From UBA4923 sp964486135 (GTDB taxonomy: Bacteria; Bacillota; Clostridia; Saccharofermentanales; DTU023), in the NCBI GenBank assembly GCA_964486135.1, contig CAZAKT010000009.1:1-52914 (forward strand): a stretch of 52,914 nucleotides of DNA. The letters are read 5' to 3'. Positions 31,471-40,079 of this stretch are shown piece by piece. The notes beneath the pieces are model-generated. The model searched no databases and had not been told where the DNA came from. It worked only from the letters and a program-made list of their open reading frames with translations. Both the position numbers and the translations under genes were made by a program. Numbering within the stretch: the first letter of the stretch is position 1; each line of letters opens with the position of its first letter.

Positions 31471-33426
31471 TCAGTTGAGAACCCGGTTGACCCTGGCCGC
31501 CAGCGGGTAGGTCAAAAGATTATCCACTACAACGCCACGACCGCTAACCGCGTGAATCATCTGATTGTTGCCGATATAGATACCGACATGGTGGAAGCCG
31601 GAGCCCCGACTGAAGAAGATCAGGTCGCCGGGCAGGAGGTTGGAAAAATCGCGCCCGGAGAAGGAAACCCGGGTCCCGAGTTGCCTGGCCTGCGCGTCGG
31701 AGCCGTGCGGAATATTCTTGTAGCCGATGGCCTCATAGGTATATTTGACCAGGCCTGAGCAGTCAAAGGCCTTCATGTTCTTCCCGCTCAAACGGTAGGG
31801 GGTTCCCAGGGCTGACCTGGCGATATCAACCACCCTTTGCCGGGAGTCGGCGTTGCCACTGCTCGAACCGGCGCTTGAGCTGCCGCCGGAGCTGCTGCCG
31901 CCTGAGGAGCTGCTACTACTTCCGCTACTCCCGCTTGTAGCCGCGGCCGGTTGCTTGGTTGAAATCAGATCATTTGAAATATAGCCCGACTGGCCCGAGG
32001 AGGTCTGTATCATGGTCCAGGCGGAACCCACTGCCTTCTTGGTCAGCTTATCCCGGTAGCGGACCACGGTCACGATCGAACTGCTGGTATTCGGCTGGGA
32101 ACGGATATTGGCCGCCCCTGTCGTCACGTAAACAGCCCCTGTCGCCCGCTCAAAGCCTGCTGGGGGCGGCGTGATATGGGTCAGCAGATCGCTCCGGATA
32201 AAACCGATCTTTCCGCTCTCCAACTTGACTTTCGACCAGGTGTCATTGGCCTCAAGCTCCGTGACCTTCTGGTCCCGTTTGATATTTTCTATGACGGAGG
32301 CGTCCGTTGTCGGTGAACTGCGGACATTGACCGACCCGGTATCAACGTAAAGGCTCCGGTTGGTTTTTACAAAGGGGTTGGCAGGCGGCTTTTCCCTGAG
32401 CAGGTGGTTGAAGACATAGGAGACAACCCCAGCCTCTGTCCTTATCTTGGACCAGCCGCCATTGTCGGAAATTTGATAGACGCGGTCATCCATGAAGGCC
32501 GCACCGATGATCTCGGCATCGGTTGAGGGCGACTCACGCAAGTTGGCCTCTTCCGTATCGATATACATATAGCGGCCGCTTTCAAGCTCTGTAATCTCAT
32601 TCTCGGGCTTGACCGGGCCGAACAATTCGTTGAGCATATAGCCGGTAAGGCCGTGTTCCGTCCTGATCCTGGACCAGTCCTCACCCGCTTCCAGGACCGT
32701 CAAACTCATACCCCGCAGGCCGAATCCCTCGATGGAGTGGTTGGTCCCCGGACCTTGGCGCACATAGACCTGACGGTTCTGGACATAGTAAGTCCCACCC
32801 GCCAGGGGGACGAAGACAGGCTCCTCGCTGACACTGGCAGCCTTCACATAGCCCTCTATGCCTGCCGCATTTCGAACAAATACCCATTCATCCTTTTCCT
32901 CGAGTTGAATGAGCCATTCGTTCAATAGAGCCTTGGCCAGGACTTCGGCCGCCTCCTCCGGTTCCATGTGGATCTTTGTCGAGTTCTCAATGACGAAGAG
33001 CCGGGTCAGGCTATCCAGGACCTCTGAAGATGGGTCCAGGCCCTCGCCGACCAAAGCATCGGATTCCCCCAGCGTCATCAGGTAATCCGCTTCGGGAATC
33101 ACGACGATCTCGGGGCCCTCCTCCAGGTCCTCCTCGGTGGGAATGGGAATTGGGTGGTCGCGGTCGATCAGGCCTTCCTGTTCCCCGAGTGCCTCGGAGT
33201 CCAGGAGGGGGACGGATACTTGTTCGGTAGAAGCGATTTTAATGACAAAGACGGTCACAATCAGGACGAGGGCGATGACGGGAAGTCCATAAAAAAGTAA
33301 CCTTCCCCTTGCACCTGCGGTAACGCGTTTGCGCTTCCTCACCTTCGGCCGGCTTCGGCTGACAGGCTTGACCGGTTGGTCCGTTTGATCCAACTCTTCT
33401 CCTCCGAGAGGGTTTTCCAATGACAT
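31471..33426 (-). CDS. SH3b-repeat NlpC/P60 peptidoglycan endopeptidase
   Basis: The 651-residue protein has a basic head, one membrane-anchor helix (about residues 46-68), five SH3b-type repeats (from about residue 140 to 465; each near VYVRxGPxT...WSKI...GYI), a Ser/Gly-rich linker, and a C-terminal NlpC/P60 domain with the full triad: Cys556 in FDCSGL, His613 in HHVGIYIG and His625 in MIHA. It should cleave cell-wall stem peptides outside the membrane. It has a consensus promoter (33481-33509) with a WalR-like box directly upstream. Confidence 0.92.
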   Translation of the reverse strand: MSLENPLGGEELDQTDQPVKPVSRSRPKVRKRKRVTAGARGRLLFYGLPVIALVLIVTVFVIKIASTEQVSVPLLDSEALGEQEGLIDRDHPIPIPTEEDLEEGPEIVVIPEADYLMTLGESDALVGEGLDPSSEVLDSLTRLFVIENSTKIHMEPEEAAEVLAKALLNEWLIQLEEKDEWVFVRNAAGIEGYVKAASVSEEPVFVPLAGGTYYVQNRQVYVRQGPGTNHSIEGFGLRGMSLTVLEAGEDWSRIRTEHGLTGYMLNELFGPVKPENEITELESGRYMYIDTEEANLRESPSTDAEIIGAAFMDDRVYQISDNGGWSKIRTEAGVVSYVFNHLLREKPPANPFVKTNRSLYVDTGSVNVRSSPTTDASVIENIKRDQKVTELEANDTWSKVKLESGKIGFIRSDLLTHITPPPAGFERATGAVYVTTGAANIRSQPNTSSSIVTVVRYRDKLTKKAVGSAWTMIQTSSGQSGYISNDLISTKQPAAATSGSSGSSSSSSGGSSSGGSSSAGSSSGNADSRQRVVDIARSALGTPYRLSGKNMKAFDCSGLVKYTYEAIGYKNIPHGSDAQARQLGTRVSFSGRDFSNLLPGDLIFFSRGSGFHHVGIYIGNNQMIHAVSGRGVVVDNLLTYPLAARVNRVLN

Positions 33427-33480
33427 TAACGACTACCTTCCCATACCAGTAAACGCCCGATCCAAGTCCGGCTTTCCGAC

Positions 33481-33509
33481 ATTATAGCACCGGCTTCCCA
33501 GGGGTTCAA
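33481..33509 (-). promoter_or_regulatory. Consensus sigma-A promoter of the NlpC/P60 gene
   Basis: On the minus strand TTGAAC (33504-33509) is followed after 17 bases by a perfect TATAAT (33481-33486). The start site would be about 45-50 bases before the ATG. Confidence 0.85.
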
Positions 33510-33519
33510 CGAAAGCTCT

Positions 33520-33536
33520 GTTACAGATCCGTAACA
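33520..33536 (-). promoter_or_regulatory. WalR-like (YycF) binding box
   Basis: On the minus strand TGTTAC-GGATC-TGTAAC matches the WalR consensus TGTWAH-N5-TGTWAH exactly. It lies 10 bases upstream of the -35 of the NlpC/P60 promoter, and WalR is known to control such wall hydrolases in Firmicutes. The box overlaps the last codons and stop of citXG. The same bases also form part of an 8-base inverted repeat (TCTGTTAC / GTAACAGA, 33517-33538). Confidence 0.65.
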
Positions 33537-34957
33537 GACAATCTGCCAAGTCCTTCCATAAACCGACTCCCGGCAAGCAGGTCCGCGGCCCCTCCACAAC
33601 TCAATCCCTCTCCGGCAAAACGACTGGACAAGTCCTCCATTAACTGATGAAGCCCGGTAGCCGGAAGGGCGCAGGCCGCCGCCACAAGCCCCCCTCCCCC
33701 CAAGCTGTCCCTTATCAGTTTACGGATGACTTCCGCCCGTTTCCTGCCAGCCCTTCTTTGAAGAGTACTGTCAGATAGCTCGGCCAAGAGAGCCAGCAGG
33801 GCCCGCTGACCCGCCGTATTCTCATCATCACCGGCTTTCAGTGCCTGACTGAGGACGGGCAGGCCCAGGTCAAAAAGACAGGGGAATCCCCGCAAGGCCT
33901 CCTCCCGGACACCTTCCGGATCGGGACTGGCATTCAAACGCCGGTCCAGGATCTGGAAGTGGGCTGTCTTTCGCAGACCCTCTTCCAGCGATCGGGCGAT
34001 CTCAGCTGTCCGGCCTGGTAAAAAAGCAAAGGGGTCACCTGGTCCAGGCGGGGTAAAAACCCTTGACAAGTATTCCCCCGCTGCCAGGAGCAGGATGCCT
34101 GAGCAATAGATCCAACCCCGGTGCGTATTGACACCGCCCGTTGCCGCCTCCATGGCCCCCTCAGCTTCCAGGCCCAAGTGGCGGAGCCGGACTGTTTTTA
34201 CATGCAGGCCAGGGTCGGCTTCCCAGGCCAGCAGAAAGGACCGGCGATAGTAATGTATCAGGGAGGCCTGGCTTCGGATGAAGGTGAAGCGATCCATATC
34301 ATCATGGGAACCCGAACTGGAAGGCGTGACCAGACCTGGTTTTGGGGCAACCATAAGTTCGAAGGCGGAAGCCTCGGCAGCCAGACCGGTGATCTCCTCA
34401 GCCAGTGCCTCCCCCGCGTAGGTAAAAAGGAGCTCCTCCACCCTCTCCCTGACCTCTTCCAAGGGGTGGACACGTCCAGCGGAACAGAGGACAGCGGCTT
34501 GATCGCATAGGAGGCAGGGTCTCGGGGGCAAGCCTGTTGCGGCCCGGCTCACGGCCTGGCCCTTCCTGTCCAGCACGTCCATATCCAGGAGCCGCGTGGC
34601 CTCTGTCCGCCCCTCCAGCTCCAAGGCCAGTGCCTTCAGCCCTCCCACTGAAAGGCCCTTGACAGCTATAACCGCCTCATCCCCCGAAGCTTCATGCCTG
34701 ACCCACTCCTCCTCCACGACAGCCCCCAGACCTTCCAGGAACAACTTGAGCCGGGCCAATTCACGGTCGAAGAAAAAACTGGACAGGGGGGTACGCTTTA
34801 CGGGTCCAGGCAGATTGAGGGTCAGGGATATGACCGGGCAGTCTGACCTCCCACCCAGTTCCCTTTGTCGAAGGGCCCGGGTTTCCCGGGCGGCAAGAAG
34901 CTCTTCAAGTCCGACAGGCCGGCTGACTATGGCGGCATAGTCGAGTAGCGGGCGCAC
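33521..34957 (-). CDS. citXG: CitX-CitG fusion: apo-citrate lyase prosthetic-group transferase and triphosphoribosyl-dephospho-CoA synthase
   Basis: The 478-residue protein joins two functions. Residues 1-175 match CitX (LLAARETRALRQRELGG; VISLTLNLPGPVK), which transfers the prosthetic group to the carrier subunit. Residues about 180-478 match CitG (APKPGLVTPSSSGSHDDMD; GLEAEGAMEAATGGVNTHRG), which makes it from dephospho-CoA and ATP. It should modify CitD of the operon at 40-49 kb. Start GTG at 34955-34957 behind GGAGGAGG, 14 bases after the P-loop gene. A similar function serves malonate decarboxylase carriers, but no such carrier gene is seen here. Confidence 0.92.
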   Translation of the reverse strand: MRPLLDYAAIVSRPVGLEELLAARETRALRQRELGGRSDCPVISLTLNLPGPVKRTPLSSFFFDRELARLKLFLEGLGAVVEEEWVRHEASGDEAVIAVKGLSVGGLKALALELEGRTEATRLLDMDVLDRKGQAVSRAATGLPPRPCLLCDQAAVLCSAGRVHPLEEVRERVEELLFTYAGEALAEEITGLAAEASAFELMVAPKPGLVTPSSSGSHDDMDRFTFIRSQASLIHYYRRSFLLAWEADPGLHVKTVRLRHLGLEAEGAMEAATGGVNTHRGWIYCSGILLLAAGEYLSRVFTPPGPGDPFAFLPGRTAEIARSLEEGLRKTAHFQILDRRLNASPDPEGVREEALRGFPCLFDLGLPVLSQALKAGDDENTAGQRALLALLAELSDSTLQRRAGRKRAEVIRKLIRDSLGGGGLVAAACALPATGLHQLMEDLSSRFAGEGLSCGGAADLLAGSRFMEGLGRLSVTDL

Positions 34958-34971
34958 GTTGGCCTCCTCCG

Positions 34972-35928
34972 CTAGACCCCAAGTTTTTCTGGAACAGGGA
35001 AGGTCATCAGGCGCAAGGAGTTCAGGTCGGAGAGCCTGTAATCGGAGGGAATGTTGACCAGGCCCAGGATCTGCGAATCCTTGGTGATGGGATGGATCAG
35101 AAATTCCTGGTAGAGCTGGAAGTTTTTGATCATACCGGTTGACTGAACATGCATGCGGGGGCCGGTGCAGTAGTGGCGCTGGTCGCCGATCAGCACATGG
35201 GTCGCATCGTGGTAGGAGATTGGAAGGTCACGTTCGATGAGGGCCTTGACGTCCTGCTCCAACTCCCTTAAATCCAGTTCCGGCCGGTCGTGAAAGGAGA
35301 GAATGAAGCCGGATCTGACATCAAAGTGATCAAAGTGGTGAACCCGGCGGTCGACCAGGCAGTGTTCGACCAGGTCCTCGGCCGTATGCGCCATCCGCCG
35401 GCTGTAGATAGAGCTGAAGACCACGTCCTTGATATCCTTGGGTTCGGGTCCGAATACGGACGGTCGGGTCACGATGATTTCCTCACCTATCCCGATCAGC
35501 AGGTGGGCGTTCATACCCAGCTGGTCATAGATCAGGTCGAAATGTTCAACGATGACCCGCTTGCCCCGCTCCAGGGCCTGCCGGATGGCCTGGGCGAGTT
35601 CGTGGGCCTGGTGGAAGGCCAGCTCGAAGCGGATATCGACATGATAGGTATGAGGGGTGAAAAAGCCCATGTCATCCTGATGCATAAGCGGCAGGGGCCG
35701 CACATTGACCCCCTCGTCATCATTGGTCAGTTCAAGTCCTGGAAACATGCCCTTCAGGAGGATGCTCTTGCCAGACCCGCTGTCGCCGATCAGGCCGATG
35801 AGTGAATCGAAGGGAGAGAGGAACTGCTGGGAAATCTGCCTGCCCTGGTCAACCATACGGGGGGCGCCGCGAGGGGACAAGAGCACGCTATAGAGATGGT
35901 TTCGCTGCATTCGGTCTGAATAGGACAT
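34972..35928 (-). CDS. P-loop protein with a tRNA-editing (AlaRS/ThrRS SAD)-like C-terminal motif
   Basis: The 318-residue protein has a Walker A motif GDSGSGKS (residues 48-55) near the start, an acidic segment after a hydrophobic strand (VIVEHFDLIYD, 126-135), and a C-terminal part with HDATH (His240, His244) and CTGPRMHVQSTG (Cys254, His260). The latter resembles the zinc site of the second additional domain of alanyl/threonyl-tRNA synthetases (HxxxH plus CxxxH followed by STG), though Cys and His are five rather than three residues apart. The ATG follows AAGGAG. It is co-transcribed with citXG, 14 bases upstream. Function unknown; a nucleotide kinase or GTPase-like role tied to lyase maturation or to amino-acid fermentation is possible. 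Confidence 0.6.
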   Translation of the reverse strand: MSYSDRMQRNHLYSVLLSPRGAPRMVDQGRQISQQFLSPFDSLIGLIGDSGSGKSILLKGMFPGLELTNDDEGVNVRPLPLMHQDDMGFFTPHTYHVDIRFELAFHQAHELAQAIRQALERGKRVIVEHFDLIYDQLGMNAHLLIGIGEEIIVTRPSVFGPEPKDIKDVVFSSIYSRRMAHTAEDLVEHCLVDRRVHHFDHFDVRSGFILSFHDRPELDLRELEQDVKALIERDLPISYHDATHVLIGDQRHYCTGPRMHVQSTGMIKNFQLYQEFLIHPITKDSQILGLVNIPSDYRLSDLNSLRLMTFPVPEKLGV

Positions 35929-36024
35929 GGCCTGGACTCCTTCTGGCAGGATGGGCCCGCGGGGAGCTCATCTGATTGGTTCCCTGACCGCATTGTCTCA
36001 TAATCGGCCACGCCCCGCCAGGTT

Positions 36025-36053
36025 TTGCGGGGTCTTCCCTATTCACGTACAAT
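36025..36053 (+). promoter_or_regulatory. Candidate sigma-A promoter of the Mg2+ ATPase gene
   Basis: TTGCGG (36025-36030) is followed after 17 bases by TACAAT (36048-36053). The -35 lies in the right arm of a small hairpin (CCCCGC / GCGGGG). The leader to the ATG is only about 30 bases, too short for an Mg2+-sensing riboswitch. Confidence 0.65.
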
Positions 36054-36088
36054 GAAATCCCCTGAATTATAAGGAAGAGAGTGGGCGG

Positions 36089-38830
36089 ATGGCGGAGAAA
36101 TCACACGTAAGGACAAAGGAACTTTTGACACGGACGGCCCTGAACCGGCCGGCGGAACTGCCCGCCGTCGTCCAAAAACGACTGCGTGATTGCGCGCGCT
36201 TGAGTCCGGATGAAGTCCTGAAAGAGCTCAATAGCCGGCTTACCGGCCTTGGGGAAACTGAAGTCACCAGGAGTCGGGCCCTCTACGGCGACAATGTGGT
36301 CATCCACGGACAGAAAATGACCTTCCTTGAACAACTTTTCAGCGCCTTCATCAACCCCTTCACCTTGATCCTGATTGTTCTTGCCGCCATCTCGGTTTTG
36401 ACTGATATCGCCTTTGCCGCCCCCCAAGACAGGAGCTATGTCACGGTCTTGCTCATCAGCGCCATGGTCTTGATTTCGGGGGCCCTCCGCTTCGTCCAGG
36501 AGATGCGATCCGGTAACGCCGCTGAGAAATTGACCAACATGATCGTCAATACGGCCGCTATCATCCGTCAGGAGGACGGCGAGCAAGAACGGGTCATGGA
36601 GGAGGCCGTCGTCGGCGATATCGTCCAGCTGGCTGCCGGCGATATGATACCGGCCGATATGAGGATCCTGGCCGCCAAGGACCTCTTCCTGAGTGAAAGC
36701 ACCTTGACTGGCGAGTCGGCCCATGTCGAGAAGCTGGCAGAAGCCTCCGACCTTGACTCCAGTCATGTCCTCGACTACCCGAACCTGGCCTTCATGGGAA
36801 CCAACGTGATCTCCGGCAGTGGGACCGGTATCGTCCTGGCAACTGGTCAGGATACGGTTTTCGGCCAAATCGCCAAGAGCCTGAAAGAAAAACCGGAACC
36901 CACTTCCTTTGAGCGGGGGGTCAACCACGTCTCGGCTGTCCTCATCCGCTTCATGCTGGTCATGGTGCCCGTTGTCTTCCTGATCTCGGGTCTGACCAAG
37001 GGTAATTGGCTCCAGGCCGGGCTCCTGGCCATTTCACTGGCTGTCGGCCTCACCCCTGAGATGCTCCCTATGATCGTGACGGCCAGCCTGGCCAAGGGCG
37101 CTGTCCATATGTCGAAGCAGAAGGTCATCATCAAGAACCTGAACGCCATCCAAAATCTCGGCTCCATCGACATTCTCTGTACCGACAAGACCGGTACCAT
37201 CACCCAGGACCGGGTAGCCCTTGAGTACCACCTGGATCTGACCGGGGAGGAAAATCCGCGGGTTCTGAGGCACGCCTACCTGAATTCCTATTTCCAGACG
37301 GGCCTTCGGAACCTTATGGACGAGGCTATCGTTGAAAAGACCCACGAAGAGGAAAACAAGGCTTCGGACAGTCTTGGCCGCTTGCGGGACCGCTATGAGA
37401 AAGTCGACGAGATCCCCTTCGACTTTGAGCGCCGCCGTATGAGCGTTGTGGTCCGGGACAGAACAGGCAAGACCCAGATGATAACCAAGGGGGCCCTGGA
37501 GGAGATGCTGGATGTCTGCTCCTATGCCCAAACGGATCATGACCGGGTCGTGCCCCTGGACGGGGAGGTCATCCGGCGGGTCCGCCAGGACGTCGATGAA
37601 TATAATGAAAAGGGTCTTCGGGTCCTCCTGATCGCTCAAAAGACCAATCCCTCGCCCGTGGGCTTGTTCAGTGTGGTGGATGAGACTGACATGGTCCTGA
37701 TCGGCTATCTGGCCTTCCTGGATCCTCCCAAACTGTCAACCAAGACCGCCATCGCCGCCCTCCAGGATTATGGAGTCGAAGTCAAGGTCCTGACCGGGGA
37801 CAATGAAAAAGTATCCCGCGCCATCTGCCAGATGGTGGGTTTGAACGTCGAGCATATCCTGACAGGTGATGACATTGAAGGCATGGATGATGAGGAACTG
37901 ACCCGGGCGGCTGAGAGCACCACAGTCCTGGCCCGGCTGGCCCCCCTCCAGAAATCGCGTATTGTCAAGCTCCTCCGTCAAAATGGCCACAGTGTCGGTT
38001 ACCTGGGGGATGGGATCAATGATGTCACCGCCCTCCAGGATGCCGATGTGGGCATCTCGGTCGACACCGGTGTCGATATTGCCAAGGAATCCTCCGATGT
38101 CATCCTGCTGGAAAAGGATCTCATGGTACTGGAACAGGGTATCATTGAGGGCAGGCGGACCTACGCCAATATGATCAAGTACATCAAGATGACGGCCTCC
38201 TCCAACTTCGGGAACGTCTTCTCCATGCTGATCGCCGCCGCCTTCCTTCCCTTCCTCCCTATGACGGCCATCCAGATCCTGATCCTGAACCTTATCTATG
38301 ACATCTCCTGCGCCTCACTTCCCTGGGACAATGTGGACCTGGATTACCTGAAGAAGCCCAGGACCTGGGACGCGGCCTCGGTCAGCCGTTTCATGGTCTG
38401 GATCGGCCCCACCTCTTCCCTCTTCGATATCCTGTCCTACCTGGTCCTCTATTTCGTGATCGGCCCCGCCCTCGTCGGCGCCCCCTTCGGCCAGCTGACC
38501 GACCCGGCCCAGATTGCCCTCTTCATCGCCTTCTTCCAGGCCGGTTGGATGGTCATCTCCATGTGGACCCAGACCCTGGTCATCCATATGATCCGGACCC
38601 CCAAGATCCCCTTCATCGAATCACGCGCCTCCCTGCCCGTCATGCTCCTCACCCTCCTGGGCATCGCGGCCCTGACCGCCCTCCCCTTCTCCCCCCTGGC
38701 AGGCCTTCTCAACCTGGCCCCGCTGAACTGGCTCTTCTTCGTCTTCCTGGGCCTGGTCGTCGCCGGCTATATGGTCCTGGTTTCGGTCGCCAAACACTTC
38801 TTTATCAAGCGCTACAAGGTCTGGCTCTGA
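36089..38830 (+). CDS. mgtA: Magnesium-translocating P-type ATPase (MgtA/type IIIB family)
   Basis: The 913-residue protein has all P-type ATPase marks: actuator TGES (LTGESAHVEK), phosphorylation motif DKTGT with Asp366, KGALEEML nucleotide-binding segment, GDGIND hinge and about ten membrane helices, the last six at the C-terminus. Length and wording (NAEKLTNMIV, PWDNVD) fit the Mg2+ importer MgtA/MgtB rather than Ca2+ or Na+ pumps. It imports Mg2+ at low external concentration. GGAAGAGAG precedes the ATG. It is divergent from the P-loop/citXG pair. Confidence 0.9.
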   Translation: MAEKSHVRTKELLTRTALNRPAELPAVVQKRLRDCARLSPDEVLKELNSRLTGLGETEVTRSRALYGDNVVIHGQKMTFLEQLFSAFINPFTLILIVLAAISVLTDIAFAAPQDRSYVTVLLISAMVLISGALRFVQEMRSGNAAEKLTNMIVNTAAIIRQEDGEQERVMEEAVVGDIVQLAAGDMIPADMRILAAKDLFLSESTLTGESAHVEKLAEASDLDSSHVLDYPNLAFMGTNVISGSGTGIVLATGQDTVFGQIAKSLKEKPEPTSFERGVNHVSAVLIRFMLVMVPVVFLISGLTKGNWLQAGLLAISLAVGLTPEMLPMIVTASLAKGAVHMSKQKVIIKNLNAIQNLGSIDILCTDKTGTITQDRVALEYHLDLTGEENPRVLRHAYLNSYFQTGLRNLMDEAIVEKTHEEENKASDSLGRLRDRYEKVDEIPFDFERRRMSVVVRDRTGKTQMITKGALEEMLDVCSYAQTDHDRVVPLDGEVIRRVRQDVDEYNEKGLRVLLIAQKTNPSPVGLFSVVDETDMVLIGYLAFLDPPKLSTKTAIAALQDYGVEVKVLTGDNEKVSRAICQMVGLNVEHILTGDDIEGMDDEELTRAAESTTVLARLAPLQKSRIVKLLRQNGHSVGYLGDGINDVTALQDADVGISVDTGVDIAKESSDVILLEKDLMVLEQGIIEGRRTYANMIKYIKMTASSNFGNVFSMLIAAAFLPFLPMTAIQILILNLIYDISCASLPWDNVDLDYLKKPRTWDAASVSRFMVWIGPTSSLFDILSYLVLYFVIGPALVGAPFGQLTDPAQIALFIAFFQAGWMVISMWTQTLVIHMIRTPKIPFIESRASLPVMLLTLLGIAALTALPFSPLAGLLNLAPLNWLFFVFLGLVVAGYMVLVSVAKHFFIKRYKVWL

Positions 38831-38978
38831 TGGAAAAGAGGAAGGCAAAATGACACAGTGTCGTTTAAAAGTTTTCACAGGCGGGAAGAAATCTTTTTCT
38901 TGTATTTTGCTATGCTAGGTCATGTTGGGGTGTCCGCTTCATCCCTTATCCAGCCTGGACGGCTACGGAGAATCGAAT

Positions 38979-40034
38979 ATGACAAGAGAAAAAGATAGAA
39001 TTTGGCTGGTAACCGGGGCTTCAGGCCATCTGGGCAACACAGTCATTCGAAAACTGCTGTCGCGGGGCGAGGAGGTCCGCGCCTTCATTTTGGAGAAGGA
39101 GCGCCCGAAGGCACTGGAGGGCCTGAGCGCGGAAGTCGTCTCAGGTGATGTCACTGACCCTGCCAGCCTGGAGCCCCTCTTCACGGGGCTGGGCGGTAAG
39201 GAGATTTATGTACTCCACCTTGCCAGCCTGATCACCATCTACGCCAAGGCCGGGCCCCGGGTTTACGCTATCAACGTAGGGGGAACCCGCCATATGTTGG
39301 AGGCCGCAAAGAAATATAAGGCCAAGCGTTTTTTATACTGTGGGACTATCCACACCCTCCCCCTGCCCGAAGACTTCGATCAGGAGATCCTGGAGATCGA
39401 TCATTATGACCCCCAACTGGTCTACGGGGACTACGCCAAGTCCAAGGCCCAGGCCTCCCAGCTGGTACTGGATGCCGCCAGGGAAGGCCTTGACGCTTTA
39501 ATTGTGCAACCTTCCGGCATCCTGGGGCCCAACGATTACCTGGATGGCAACTTCACCCGCCTCTTTGAAAAACTTGTCGACCGCAAGTTGCCCGCCATGA
39601 TCCAGGGCTCCTATAACTTTGTCGATGTCAATGATGTCGCCGATGGCCTGATCGCCGCCGCCCGGATGGGCCGGGCGGGGCAGAGCTACAACCTGACCGG
39701 CCACAATGTCAGTGTACTTGAGATTATGAATCAGGCGGCGGCTATGACAGGCAGAAGGGAATTTAAAAACACGGCGCCGCTTTGGCTGGCCAAGCTGGCA
39801 GCCCCCTTTGCGGAATGGTGGTCGAAAAAAATGGGCAAGACTCCTGTCCTCACCCGTTATTCCCTCTTCACCATGAGTTGCCCCCACCGCTTTTCCAACG
39901 AAAAGGCCAGGACTGAACTTGGCTATAGGGTCCGCCCGCTCTCAGAGACCATCCGGAATACCCTGGAGTTCATGATTGAGCACAAACGCTTCAAAACAGC
40001 CGTATCCCTCCGCTACCGATTAGCGGAATCCTAG
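38979..40034 (+). CDS. NAD(P)-dependent epimerase/dehydratase (extended SDR)
   Basis: The 351-residue protein has an N-terminal Rossmann fold with TGASGHLG, the SDR catalytic pair in YAKSK (Tyr and Lys, about residue 155) and a downstream PSGILGPNDY segment typical of dihydroflavonol-reductase-like or sugar epimerase SDRs. It probably oxidises, reduces or epimerises a small carbonyl or sugar substrate with NAD(P). The ATG at 38979 has GGAGAA upstream; a longer reading from 38922 would add an unrelated head. It ends at the terminator at 40056-40079. Confidence 0.85.
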   Translation: MTREKDRIWLVTGASGHLGNTVIRKLLSRGEEVRAFILEKERPKALEGLSAEVVSGDVTDPASLEPLFTGLGGKEIYVLHLASLITIYAKAGPRVYAINVGGTRHMLEAAKKYKAKRFLYCGTIHTLPLPEDFDQEILEIDHYDPQLVYGDYAKSKAQASQLVLDAAREGLDALIVQPSGILGPNDYLDGNFTRLFEKLVDRKLPAMIQGSYNFVDVNDVADGLIAAARMGRAGQSYNLTGHNVSVLEIMNQAAAMTGRREFKNTAPLWLAKLAAPFAEWWSKKMGKTPVLTRYSLFTMSCPHRFSNEKARTELGYRVRPLSETIRNTLEFMIEHKRFKTAVSLRYRLAES

Positions 40035-40055
40035 AGGACCCAACTTTGGCACAAG

Positions 40056-40079
40056 CCGCCGGATAGACCGGCGGTTTTT
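40056..40079 (+). terminator. Intrinsic terminator of the epimerase gene
   Basis: CCGCCGG (40056-40062), loop ATAGA, CCGGCGG (40068-40074), then TTTTT. It lies just before the convergent citF stop. Confidence 0.85.

Noticed and set aside
31850..31935. Short tandem repeat (Ser/Gly codons) as a mobile or CRISPR-like repeat
   Set aside because: It encodes the flexible linker of the NlpC/P60 protein in frame, so it is coding low complexity.
36054..36088. Possible Mg2+ riboswitch before mgtA
   Set aside because: The predicted leader is only about 30 bases, too short for ykoK or mgtA-type leaders.
38850..38918. A 22-codon frame just after mgtA with AGAGGAAGG upstream
   Set aside because: It has a good ribosome site but no recognisable sequence, and composition is not convincing; not listed as a gene without conservation data.
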